Assembly (NCBI RefSeq): GCF_039525805.1 | Contig: NZ_BAAAHZ010000014.1 | Strand: one strand, 5' to 3' | Source of the DNA: Dietzia natronolimnaea | GTDB taxonomy: Bacteria > Actinomycetota > Actinomycetes > Mycobacteriales > Mycobacteriaceae | DNA length: 64,000 nucleotides | In this document: positions 24,438-31,398 of the stretch, in pieces | How positions within the stretch are numbered: the first letter of the stretch is position 1 | How the letters are laid out: the number at the start of each line of letters is the position of its first letter | Notes under the pieces: model-generated | The model's input: the letters and a program-made list of their open reading frames with translations, nothing else | Database searches by the model: none | Told to the model about the DNA's origin: nothing | Translations under genes and position numbers: made by a program

Positions 24438-25061
24438 TCAGAGGTCGAGGTGCTGGCGCAATTCGGCCATCAGGTCGCGGGTGATGTTGCCCCGGGCGGC
24501 GGTGTTGGTCTCGCCATCTGCTCGCCGGTCTCGCTCCGCGCTGAGGTTGTGGCCCCACAACTCGACGGCTGCGACGACCAGGCGGTCCAGGTCGACCCCG
24601 AGTGACTTTGCCGCCCGGCGGTCCGCAATCGACGTCGAGGCATGGGCCAGCTGCAACGGGTCGCCGCTGTTCAACTCGTCGTGCTCTCGCTGGCCTGCCG
24701 ACTCGGTCACGGGTTTGCCCCGGAACACCTCGGTGACATCGGCAACCTCTCGGCCGTTGACCAGGACCGCCCCGTCGCACCGGAGAAGGTCCGGCAGGGT
24801 GACCGGCTCGCCCCGGATCTCGCCGAGTGTCAGGGCCAGAGAGAGCAGGGTCTCAACCTTCGCCTCGACCCGCCCGGACTCCAGGTCGCCAACCCGTCCG
24901 GTCGACCAGGACAAACCATGCCGTTTGGCGACTCGGGAGACCTGCTCCAAGTGGGCACCGGCCGCCAGCCGGATCTCGCGGGCGTTGCGTCCGATGATTC
25001 GGCGGATGTCGGTCTCTGCGGCTTGAACCTTGGCTGCTTGGTCGGGGGTCAGGCGGGGCAT
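24438..25061 (-). CDS. XRE-type phage repressor candidate
   Basis: 207 residues starting MPRLTPDQAAKVQAAETDIR. The helix-turn-helix region (about 20-75) reads IGRNAREIRLAAGAHLEQVS then LSWSTGRVGDLESGRVEAKV, an XRE-like fold with an unusual insertion. The C-terminal half is not recognised and has none of the Ser/Lys motifs of self-cleaving LexA-type repressors. The frame is open to 25169, but the ATG at 25061 has GAGAGGA upstream and avoids running into the divergent promoter. Divergent from the excisionase gene, it is placed like an immunity repressor. Confidence 0.78.
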   Translation of the reverse strand: MPRLTPDQAAKVQAAETDIRRIIGRNAREIRLAAGAHLEQVSRVAKRHGLSWSTGRVGDLESGRVEAKVETLLSLALTLGEIRGEPVTLPDLLRCDGAVLVNGREVADVTEVFRGKPVTESAGQREHDELNSGDPLQLAHASTSIADRRAAKSLGVDLDRLVVAAVELWGHNLSAERDRRADGETNTAARGNITRDLMAELRQHLDL

Positions 25062-25171
25062 CTCGGTGTCCTCTCGTCGCGGTGGTCTGTCAGCCGTTTC
25101 GATTACTAACCTACCAGTGCTATGACTAGCCAACAAGTGACATGGCGTGCTAGCGTGGCGAAGCACCAAGG

Positions 25172-25187
25172 CACTAGAAAACTAGTG
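25172..25187. promoter_or_regulatory. 16-bp palindrome in the repressor/excisionase control region
   Basis: CACTAG-AAAA-CTAGTG is a perfect inverted repeat 28 bp before the excisionase start, inside the 153-bp divergent gap. Other CTAG-containing sequences nearby (ATGACTAGCC at about 25130, GTGCTAGCGTG at 25148) could be weaker sites. It is the best candidate operator for the divergent XRE repressor. Confidence 0.55.
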
Positions 25188-25214
25188 ACGTCGCTTGAGT
25201 CCGAGGAGGGTCAC

Positions 25215-25403
25215 ATGAAACCCGATGCCCGCGTCCCAGAACTGTGGACGCCTGAGCAGACCGCCGAGTACCTACACACCACACCCGCTTCACTTCGCCT
25301 GATGCGCTACCGGCGCACCGGCCCCGATTTCGTGAAGGCAGGACCTCGCGTCCTGTACCGCGTAGACGACGTCGTCGCCTGGCTCCAGGAGGGCGCGGCG
25401 TGA
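25215..25403 (+). CDS. Excisionase/AlpA-like HTH protein
   Basis: 62 residues (MKPDARVPELWTPEQTAEYL; LRLMRYRRTGPDFVKAGPRV; YRVDDVVAWLQEG). This is the MerR-like winged helix of phage excisionases and AlpA regulators: WTPEQTAEYLHTTPASLRLM as recognition helix and RVLYRVDDVVAWL as wing. GAGGAGGG precedes the ATG; the frame is open upstream to 25122 but without a better start. Divergent from the repressor. It could direct excision or switch on the rightward genes. Its stop overlaps the next small ORF. Confidence 0.85.
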   Translation: MKPDARVPELWTPEQTAEYLHTTPASLRLMRYRRTGPDFVKAGPRVLYRVDDVVAWLQEGAA

Positions 25404-25561
25404 CCGGCAAGCGAGAGATCAGCCCGGGGCGCAGGCGGTGGCTGGACCGCCAGCGCGAAGTCGCCCGCCGGGAACGCGAGGCCCTGGGCGTCGCGAAGGA
25501 CGGCCGGTCGAGGTGGGCTTACTCGACGCGCTCGGCCCCCCAGCCCCGGAGAAAGCGATGA
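25400..25561 (+). CDS. 53-residue basic hypothetical protein
   Basis: Small ORF starting with GTG that overlaps the excisionase stop (GTGA). Its TGA in turn overlaps an ATG. The peptide is very basic and charged (MTGKREISPGRRRWLDRQRE; VARREREALG), mostly helical in appearance, and could bind nucleic acid. No family is recognised. Overlaps at both ends are the main evidence that it is translated. Confidence 0.5.
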   Translation: MTGKREISPGRRRWLDRQREVARREREALGVAKDGRSRWAYSTRSAPQPRRKR

Positions 25562-25659
25562 GGCCGGAGTCCGAAGACTCCGGCCCCACCACCCGAGAAA
25601 CACCACACCGAGTGACCGGTACCCAGCCGGTCACCAAATCCCCTGAGGAGGGACCTGAG

Positions 25660-26292
25660 ATGCAAGACCATTCCAACACCCCGAACGCCCGCGAGGAAAG
25701 CACCCAGCCCTGGCGCACCGAACCCCCAGCCGACTCGCCCTGGTACAGCGACAGTTACCTGTGGCAGTCGCTGTACGACGAGTCGGTGCACCACGTGCCC
25801 GCAGGCGCGATTACACCAGAAATGCGGGCCGAGACTGACCGCGACGCCCGCCCGTTCTGGTGGTCGCACAGCGCGAACGCCGCCGTGGCCTTGGTCGAGG
25901 ATGTCGAGCGTGCCGACCATTTCCGCGTTGTCCAGGCGGACACCCTGACCAAATTGGTGGCGCTGTTGCGCAACGGTGTCGAGTGGCCAGACTTCGTCAC
26001 CGTGTCGGAGCCGTTGCCGTGGGTCGAGTTCGAGACCTTCCGCGACCGGGCGTTCCGGATCATGTGCGCTACCGACAGTGCCGCATTCGCCCTGAAGTCC
26101 CACGGGTTCGTCGCGGACCCGATGGGTGGGCGGTGGGTGTACCGCCTGGGTGAGCGTCGGGCTCGGATCGCTTCCCTCCTTGAAGTGCCGGACTGCTGGG
26201 TGGCGATCTCCAGCGGGGGATGGACGGACCCGCTCATGTGGAAGACCGAGGACGAGGTCCGCGCCGAGATTGCCCGCCTCGTGCGCAAGTAG
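25660..26292 (+). CDS. Element hypothetical protein, 210 residues
   Basis: Begins MQDHSNTPNAREESTQPW; the ATG at 25660 follows GAGGAGGG at 25645-25652 with good spacing. An alternative ATG at 25558 overlaps the previous small ORF and would add 34 residues. The first 45 residues are polar and probably disordered; the rest looks globular and rich in Trp (WYSDSYLWQSL; ARPFWWSHSANAAVALVEDV; GGWTDPLMWKTEDEVRAEIA). No transmembrane segment or known motif is seen. It lies ahead of the replication genes and is read with them. Function unknown. Confidence 0.75.
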   Translation: MQDHSNTPNAREESTQPWRTEPPADSPWYSDSYLWQSLYDESVHHVPAGAITPEMRAETDRDARPFWWSHSANAAVALVEDVERADHFRVVQADTLTKLVALLRNGVEWPDFVTVSEPLPWVEFETFRDRAFRIMCATDSAAFALKSHGFVADPMGGRWVYRLGERRARIASLLEVPDCWVAISSGGWTDPLMWKTEDEVRAEIARLVRK

Positions 26293-26404
26293 CTCCCCGG
26301 ACGCCGCGACGGGCGGGGGTGGGTCAGACGCCCGCCCCCGCCCGGAGAGGCCGAAGGAAGCCAAGCGAGACACCCGAAGCGACCTGCCGAGAACCGAGGA
26401 TGAT

Positions 26405-27166
26405 ATGCCCAAGATCGACCCCAAGCCGTGGCGAGACCACGCGGCCAGACTTGCCCTGATGGGCCTGCACGTCGTGCCGGTCGCCCCCCGCACCAAACAA
26501 CCGCTGATCACCGGGTGGATGGACGCGGCCACCCGCGACCTCGACCAGATCCGCCGGTGGGCCAGCGAGCACCCCGACGCAAATGTCGGCGTGGTCCTGC
26601 GCGAGCACCTGGTGGTGGACGTGGACGACGCCGAGGAGTTCGCGATGTGGCTCGGCGACCGTGCCCTGCCCCGGACCATGACGGTCCTGACCGGCCGGGG
26701 CCGGCACCGTTACTACACCCTCCCCGGTCTGGCGGAGGGACTGCGCACCACCAAAGTCCCCGGGGCCGACCTCAAGGTTTCGGGTCTGGTGGTCGGACCA
26801 GGTTCGGTCCACCCCTCCGGTGCGACCTACCGCCTGGCCACTCCCCAGGCGATGTGCGAAGCCCCTGACTGGCTGATCGAGCAGGTCGTGCCTGCGCCGC
26901 CCAGCCCACCGGAGCAGGGGAGGGACGGCGAGTGGACCGTCCAGCGCCAGCTGAGGGTGGCCTCCACGGTGCTCGCGGCGCGTGTGGGCAGGCGCAACGA
27001 CCTGGCGTTCTGGGGGTTCTGCAAGGCCTTCGAGTCCGGCGCTCCCGAGTTCGTCGACCGCGTGCGCGGCGCTGCGCTCGGGACGGGCCTGGACCCGGAC
27101 GAGGTCGCCCGGTGTGAGGCCAGTGCCGCTGAGCGGGTCGCCCGCGACTCGGTGGGGGCGGCGTGA
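26405..27166 (+). CDS. Primase-polymerase (AEP, Prim-Pol domain)
   Basis: 253 residues. The AEP fold shows the N-terminal substrate region VVPVAPRTKQPLITGWMDAA, NVGVVLREHLVVDVDDAEEF with the catalytic acidic pair (VDVDD), GRGRHRYYTLPG and SGLVVGPGSVHPSGATYRL. It should prime, and may extend, replication of the element. The frame is open upstream to 26126, but the ATG at 26405 with GAGGAT upstream gives the typical start. It overlaps the helicase start, forming a two-protein initiator like the fused primase-helicases of phages and plasmids, here split in two genes. Confidence 0.88.
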   Translation: MPKIDPKPWRDHAARLALMGLHVVPVAPRTKQPLITGWMDAATRDLDQIRRWASEHPDANVGVVLREHLVVDVDDAEEFAMWLGDRALPRTMTVLTGRGRHRYYTLPGLAEGLRTTKVPGADLKVSGLVVGPGSVHPSGATYRLATPQAMCEAPDWLIEQVVPAPPSPPEQGRDGEWTVQRQLRVASTVLAARVGRRNDLAFWGFCKAFESGAPEFVDRVRGAALGTGLDPDEVARCEASAAERVARDSVGAA

Positions 27167-28701
27167 TGCCTGTACTTCCGCTAGCGATTCAGCAGGATCT
27201 GCGTCACTTCGAGGTAATCGAGGGCGAGAGTCAGCGCGACGAGGAGGCGGTGGTGCTCCGCGACGAACACGGCCGAGTGAGGTTGGAGGACTCGCCGCTG
27301 GCGGAGTTCCTCGCATCCGAAATGTGGGACCGCTTCCGGTACGCCTCTGCCCTCGGGTGGCTGCGGTACGACGGCAAGCGGTGGCGCGAGGTCTCGAACG
27401 ATCGGGTCACCAAAGAGATCCTGCGTCGGTTTCGTCGCTTGTACACCACCGAGTCCAAGAACATGGACTCCGACCGGGCGAAGAAGCTCGCGCCGCTGCT
27501 CACCTCCGGCAAGATCCGGGGGGTGCAGTCGCTGCTGCGCGGACTGGTCGAGCAAGACGCGGCCGACTTCGACGCTCAGCCTCACCTGCTCAACTGCCAG
27601 AACGGTGTGGTGGACCTGCGGACCGGCAGACTCGGCCCACACGACCCAGACCTTCTGTTTACCCAGATCGCCACGGTTCCGTACGTCCAGGGAGCCACGC
27701 ACCCGGACTGGGAAGCCGCCCTACAGGCGCTGCCCGACGAGGACACTCGCCGGTGGGTCCAGTTGAAGTTCGGGCAGGCGACGACCGGACTGCCAACGCC
27801 GGACGACGTGCTACCGGTCCTTTACGGGGGCGGACAGAACGGCAAGTCGTCAATCACCTGCGTGATGTACGCACTCGGCGGGTTCGCCAAGGTGGTGCCC
27901 GAGAAGTTGCTGACTGCCCGGGCGAACGAGCACTCGACCGAGCTGACCGAACTCAAGGGGGCGAGGTTGGCGCTCCTGGAGGAGCTGCCCGAGAAGACCC
28001 TCAACATCGGTCGGTTGAAGTCGACGCTGGGCACCCCGCGACTCACAGCACGCCGAATCATGAAAGACAACATGTCGTGGGACGCGACCCACAGCCTGGT
28101 TCTGACGACGAACCACCCGCCCCGCGTTTCCGAGTCGGACTTCGGCACGTGGCGACGGCTGGCTCTGGTGACATTCCCGTTCCGGTTCCGAGTCGGCACC
28201 GACGACATTGAGCGGGAGAACGACCGGCGGGGGTCCGAGGGGCTGCGCGAGCGGTTGAAGGATGGCGAGGAGCAGCGGATCGCGATGCTGGCTTGGCTCG
28301 TCGCCGGAGCAGTGGCGGTGTACGACGGCGGCGAACAGCAGCATTTGCCCAAGCCGCCCGGGCGGGTGAGGGCGGACACCGAGGCGTGGCGGGGAGAGTC
28401 CGACCTGACCCTCCGGTTCGTCAACGAACGCCTGGAGTTCGACCCGGGGGCGTGCGTGCTCGCGACCGAACTGTACGAGGAGTTCGTCGAGTTCACGGAA
28501 TCGTCGGGCCAGCGGGTGCCCGCGTCGAACACGTTCTCCAAGAACTTCGAGACCCATGAGGTAGTGGTCGACGCTGGCGTCACCAAAGAGCGAGCAAGGG
28601 TGCGGGGTGACCTGTCTCGCCGGAGGCGCACCCGAAACTCCGAAGACCCCAAGAACAAGGTCTCGTTGTGGCTCGGCGTCCGGTTCCGAGACCACCTCTG
28701 A
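27166..28701 (+). CDS. SF3 helicase, D5/P4-type replication protein
   Basis: 511 residues. The D5-like N-terminal domain (about 45-200) has LNCQNGVVDLRTGRLGPHDP. The superfamily 3 helicase core has Walker A GGGQNGKSS (about 222-230), Walker B ARLALLEELPE (about 264) and LVLTTNHPPR (sensor/motif C). A winged-helix C-terminal domain follows. It should unwind the element's origin together with the primase-polymerase just upstream. GTG (27163) and ATG (27166) are adjacent start choices overlapping the upstream stop; ATG was taken. Confidence 0.93.
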   Translation: MPVLPLAIQQDLRHFEVIEGESQRDEEAVVLRDEHGRVRLEDSPLAEFLASEMWDRFRYASALGWLRYDGKRWREVSNDRVTKEILRRFRRLYTTESKNMDSDRAKKLAPLLTSGKIRGVQSLLRGLVEQDAADFDAQPHLLNCQNGVVDLRTGRLGPHDPDLLFTQIATVPYVQGATHPDWEAALQALPDEDTRRWVQLKFGQATTGLPTPDDVLPVLYGGGQNGKSSITCVMYALGGFAKVVPEKLLTARANEHSTELTELKGARLALLEELPEKTLNIGRLKSTLGTPRLTARRIMKDNMSWDATHSLVLTTNHPPRVSESDFGTWRRLALVTFPFRFRVGTDDIERENDRRGSEGLRERLKDGEEQRIAMLAWLVAGAVAVYDGGEQQHLPKPPGRVRADTEAWRGESDLTLRFVNERLEFDPGACVLATELYEEFVEFTESSGQRVPASNTFSKNFETHEVVVDAGVTKERARVRGDLSRRRRTRNSEDPKNKVSLWLGVRFRDHL

Positions 28702-28718
28702 CGTGCGGGGGCAGGGGT

Positions 28719-28785
28719 GGGCAGGGTCAGAACAAAGTTTCTTCCGAAGGGCTTTCTCTCGGGGAATTTTGAATGAACCCTGCCC
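28719..28785. repeat. Inverted repeat after the helicase gene
   Basis: GGGCAGGGT (28719-28727) and ACCCTGCCC (28777-28785) are perfect complements about 49 nt apart, with related G/C-rich sequence around them. The enclosed stretch is unusually A/T-rich for this element (AACAAAGTTTCTTCC and GGGAATTTTGAATG). An A/T-rich segment between inverted repeats beside replication genes could be an origin, or a weak terminator. Not resolved from sequence. Confidence 0.45.
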
Positions 28786-28913
28786 AGCCCTGGCCGACCC
28801 CCTCGCCCACACTGCTCCGGCTGACCTGGCCGGTGACCACCAACAACGCCGAGGAGGCGAACGCAATGTACGAGAACGAGGATTTCCGACCCGGTGCGAA
28901 GGAGGGCCGCTGA
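28773..28913 (+). CDS. 46-residue hypothetical protein before whiB-like gene
   Basis: ORF MNPAQPWPTPSPTLLRLTWP ... ENEDFRPGAKEGR, ending one base before the WhiB-like GTG start. The ribosome binding site of the WhiB-like gene lies inside its last codons. No good ribosome binding site of its own is seen, and the N-terminus is Pro-rich, so translation is uncertain. No family is recognised. Confidence 0.35.
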   Translation: MNPAQPWPTPSPTLLRLTWPVTTNNAEEANAMYENEDFRPGAKEGR

Positions 28914-28914
28914 G

Positions 28915-29271
28915 GTGGCGAGGCACTGGGAGCAGTCGGAGTGGCCCAGCCTGGTGCGCAGGCCCGAATGGCGACAGCCGAGCTTCACTCGGGAGGTGTT
29001 GCCCCTGGCCGAGGAGTGGATGGAGCGCGGGGCGTGCGTCGGCCGGTGGCCCGAGTGGGACCACACCGTCGAGGGTGAGAACCACGTGGAGCGGGCGGCC
29101 CGACAGGCGAGGGCGGCGAGGATCTGCCGGACCGCGTGCCCGGTGCTGGAGCAGTGCCGGACCTGGGCAGACAGCGCGAGGTCGGTCGGCCAGTTCGGGG
29201 TCTGCGCGGGGCGGTTACCCAAGAGAGTCGACGGACCAGCCGACGGGTTTCGCTGGGTCGAGGTGGCGTGA
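28915..29271 (+). CDS. Phage-type WhiB-like iron-sulfur protein
   Basis: 118 residues. WhiB proteins hold a [4Fe-4S] cluster with four cysteines and act as redox or NO-sensitive regulators through SigA. Here the ligands are Cys in ERGACVG and three in RICRTACPVLEQCRTW. The spacing of the last three is C-x3-C-x5-C, not the usual C-x2-C-x5-C, and the GVWGG turn is replaced by GVCAGR, which adds a fifth cysteine. Phage WhiB-like proteins such as WhiBTM4 can block host WhiB2. GTG at 28915 with AAGGAGG upstream is preferred over 28894. Confidence 0.82.
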   Translation: MARHWEQSEWPSLVRRPEWRQPSFTREVLPLAEEWMERGACVGRWPEWDHTVEGENHVERAARQARAARICRTACPVLEQCRTWADSARSVGQFGVCAGRLPKRVDGPADGFRWVEVA

Positions 29272-29495
29272 GGGGGAGGGGGGTTCGAGCCGCCAGAAAC
29301 TCGGCCCCTGGGCCACTCCGGGCGCACAGTGGCCCTCTCCCCCCTGAACATTGTTCGAGGGACCTAGAGACAACCGTCTCACTCCCCACCGAGCAGCCTC
29401 TCGGAGGCTTTCCGCCCCTCTCGCTCCCCCCGAAACCCGCTCCCGCCCTCCGAGGCCGTCCCCGGCCAACGGAGACACACGAAAGAGGTACTCCG
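29272..29495. other. Structured intergenic stretch with GAACATTGTTC palindrome
   Basis: 224 bp between the WhiB-like gene and the next ORF. GGCCACT (29311-29317) pairs with AGTGGCC (29328-29334), nested between a G-run (29272-29283) and a C-run (29335-29344), so a long folded RNA or terminator is possible. Directly after it, GAACATTGTTC (29346-29356) is an 11-bp palindrome followed by GA. It resembles an actinobacterial LexA box but with a 3-nt, not 4-nt, spacer. It may be the operator of a late promoter. Confidence 0.45.
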
Positions 29496-29789
29496 ATGCA
29501 AGAAGAATTCGCGTCCAGCGACGACTTCCGCCTCGCGGCGACCCTGTTGGGCCGCCCGGGGTCGGACGAGGACCAGTTCGAGTTGGTCCGGACCCACCTG
29601 GTGGGCACCTACACCCGCGCCCTGGGGGGCGAGGCCGACGCACTCCGCGACCTGATGTCGCTACTGACGGCGACGTACACCCTCGCCAGGTCGGCCCTGG
29701 CACTGGTTGGTAACCGCTCGCCCCAGGAGGCTCTAGACCTGGCGGCCGACTACCACGCCGCCTGTGCCGACGAGTGCAGCGACGAGTAA
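29496..29789 (+). CDS. 97-residue acidic hypothetical protein
   Basis: Starts MQEEFASSDDFRLAATLLGR at an ATG preceded by GAAAGAGG; a longer open frame to the left has no such site. It looks all-helical (LRDLMSLLTATYTLARSALAL) with an acidic C-terminus (DYHAACADECSDE). Small helical acidic proteins in this location, between replication genes and capsid, could be regulators or scaffolding-type proteins, but there is no direct evidence. No family recognised. Confidence 0.65.
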   Translation: MQEEFASSDDFRLAATLLGRPGSDEDQFELVRTHLVGTYTRALGGEADALRDLMSLLTATYTLARSALALVGNRSPQEALDLAADYHAACADECSDE

Positions 29790-30123
29790 TCTTTCGCGCT
29801 GCCCTCTACAGAAGTAAAATTGGACTCGGTCGGTTGATAAGCCCGCTCCGCGAGTCTCGGCAACGAGCCGCCGACGGTAACCGCAACAGGCTGGGGGAGC
29901 CACCGGGAGCTTGGCTGCTTAGCGACCGGTGGACCCCACCAGCCACGACCCGCGCCGACAGCGGCCAGCGCAGACAGGCCCGCCAGCCTCCCGCCCAGTG
30001 CGGTGAAGGCGGCCAGCCCAGACAGCGTCCGCCCAGCGAGAAGCGTCGACTCCACACTTCCACCCCACGTGCCCCGGCTCGTCTACCGCCGGGCGTGGAC
30101 TTCGCACAGATTGGTGCAATCCC
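29790..30123. other. 334-bp gap before the capsid gene, no convincing gene
   Basis: No ORF here has both a credible start and protein-like composition. A plus-strand frame to 30127 is basic and low in hydrophobics. A minus-strand frame (29750-30055) is Ala/Gly/Leu-rich but overlaps the upstream gene antisense. The stretch contains a 7-bp hairpin, CCACCGG (29900-29906) with CCGGTGG (29926-29932). It is a likely place for the capsid promoter, a regulatory RNA or a deleted morphogenesis gene such as a prohead protease; none is shown. Confidence 0.5.
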
Positions 30124-31332
30124 ATGAACGCAAAGCAAGAACTGGCGCGGCTCGGCAAGGAGTCGCTGGCAATCATCGAGGCCGTCGAGAAGCGCGGGTC
30201 CGTGACCGACCAGGAGCGCTCGACGCTCAAGTCGAACGAGGCCCGGATGCTCGAACTCAAGACGGAGATGGCCGAACTCGACCCCGACGTAGACCCCGAG
30301 CAGGTCGCCCAGGACCAAGCGCGGCTGGCCCGGCTTAAGGGCCAGGGCTCCGCGTTCGCGCCCGACCACGGGAGCGGCCGGGGCCGGGGCGGTCTGCCGG
30401 TCACCGACGGCGCACCCCTGGCGGTCGCCCCGGCGGCAGTCAAGGCCACCGCCCGCGAGCTGGCCTCCAACCTGGTCACCACCGGGCCGGGCGGTCAGAA
30501 GGCGCTGATCGCAGGTGGCACCGCCACCGCCACGATCGTCGCCAGGGACCTGGCCGCGCAGCCCCAGCTGCCGACCTCGATCCTGTCGATGCTCACCACC
30601 GCCGGGCTGGACTCGCCGACCTACCGGTACCTGCGCCAGACCAGCCGCGCCATGAACGCGGCAGCCGTCGCACCCGGAGCGACCAAGCCCACCTCGACCA
30701 TCGGCCTGACCCCGGTCGAGGACCACCTGCGCGTGGTCGCCCACGTCTCGGAGGGACTCAATAAGTACGACCTCCTGGACACCCGCAACCTGCAGGTGTT
30801 CGTGGAGAATGAGTTCCGCTGGGGCCTGCTGAGCAAGGTCGAGCAGCTGGTGCTGACCGGCGACGGCCAGGGGGAGACCCCCACCGGTCTGCTCGCCCAG
30901 TCCGGGATCCAGACCCAGCCGTTCACCGACGACCTGCTCACCACGGTGCGCAAGGCCATCACGGCGGTCGAGACGCTCGGGTTCGTGCCGAACGTGATCG
31001 CCATGAGCCCGGCCGATTGGGAGGCGGTGGAGCTGACCAAGGCCACCGGTACCGGGGAGTTCGTCCTGGATGCCTCCCCGGTCGACCGCGCCGCGCGGAA
31101 GCTGTTCGGTGTCCAGGTGGTCACCTCGACCGCTCTGCCCGCCGGGACGGCCGTCGTGGCGGACCTGACCGAGGTCACCTTGTTCACCGACCGCCGGGGT
31201 GTCATGGCCGAGTGGAACGGCCAGGGCCAGGAGGACTTCGAGACCAACAAGCTCCGGCTCCGCGTCGAGGGCCGGTTCGGACTCGGCGTCGGCCAGCCCT
31301 CCGCCGTGGTCCAGGTCGACACCGCCGCCTGA
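30124..31332 (+). CDS. HK97-fold phage major capsid protein
   Basis: 402 residues. The first 75 are a charged coiled-coil-like segment (LGKESLAIIEAVEKRGSVTD), matching the scaffolding delta domain of HK97-type capsid precursors. A flexible Gly-rich link (GHGSGRGRGG-like, about 110) leads to the capsid fold: SPTYRYLRQTSRAMNAAAVA, GLTPVEDHLRVVAHVSEGLN, LLSKVEQLVLTGDGQGETPT-GLL and the C-terminal FETNKLRLRVEGRFGLGV. No protease, portal or terminase gene accompanies it. Either a helper phage supplies these or the gene is a remnant. It ends before a strong terminator. Confidence 0.92.
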   Translation: MNAKQELARLGKESLAIIEAVEKRGSVTDQERSTLKSNEARMLELKTEMAELDPDVDPEQVAQDQARLARLKGQGSAFAPDHGSGRGRGGLPVTDGAPLAVAPAAVKATARELASNLVTTGPGGQKALIAGGTATATIVARDLAAQPQLPTSILSMLTTAGLDSPTYRYLRQTSRAMNAAAVAPGATKPTSTIGLTPVEDHLRVVAHVSEGLNKYDLLDTRNLQVFVENEFRWGLLSKVEQLVLTGDGQGETPTGLLAQSGIQTQPFTDDLLTTVRKAITAVETLGFVPNVIAMSPADWEAVELTKATGTGEFVLDASPVDRAARKLFGVQVVTSTALPAGTAVVADLTEVTLFTDRRGVMAEWNGQGQEDFETNKLRLRVEGRFGLGVGQPSAVVQVDTAA

Positions 31333-31344
31333 CCCCCAACCAGC

Positions 31345-31384
31345 AGCGCCCCACCTCCGGCCACAAGCTAGGAGGTGGGGCGCT
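31345..31384 (+). terminator. Strong terminator after the capsid gene
   Basis: AGCGCCCCACCTCC (31345-31358) pairs perfectly with GGAGGTGGGGCGCT (31371-31384), a 14-bp stem with a 12-nt loop, 13 bp after the capsid stop. It faces the convergent cargo gene ending at 31399 and may stop both. Confidence 0.85.
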
Positions 31385-31398
31385 CACCTGTTCTGGAC

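Noticed and set aside
29346..29356. Canonical LexA/SOS box
   Set aside because: GAAC and GTTC are separated by three bases where the known box has four. Kept only as a near match in the findings.
29750..30055. Minus-strand 101-residue Ala/Gly/Leu-rich ORF in the pre-capsid gap
   Set aside because: It overlaps the upstream gene antisense and has no ribosome binding site or recognisable motif. Hydrophobic runs arise by chance in this composition.
29774..30127. Plus-strand 117-residue ORF before the capsid gene
   Set aside because: Its start lies inside the upstream gene in another frame, composition is Arg/Pro/Gln-rich without fold-like pattern, and it ends inside the capsid start. Not supported as a protein.
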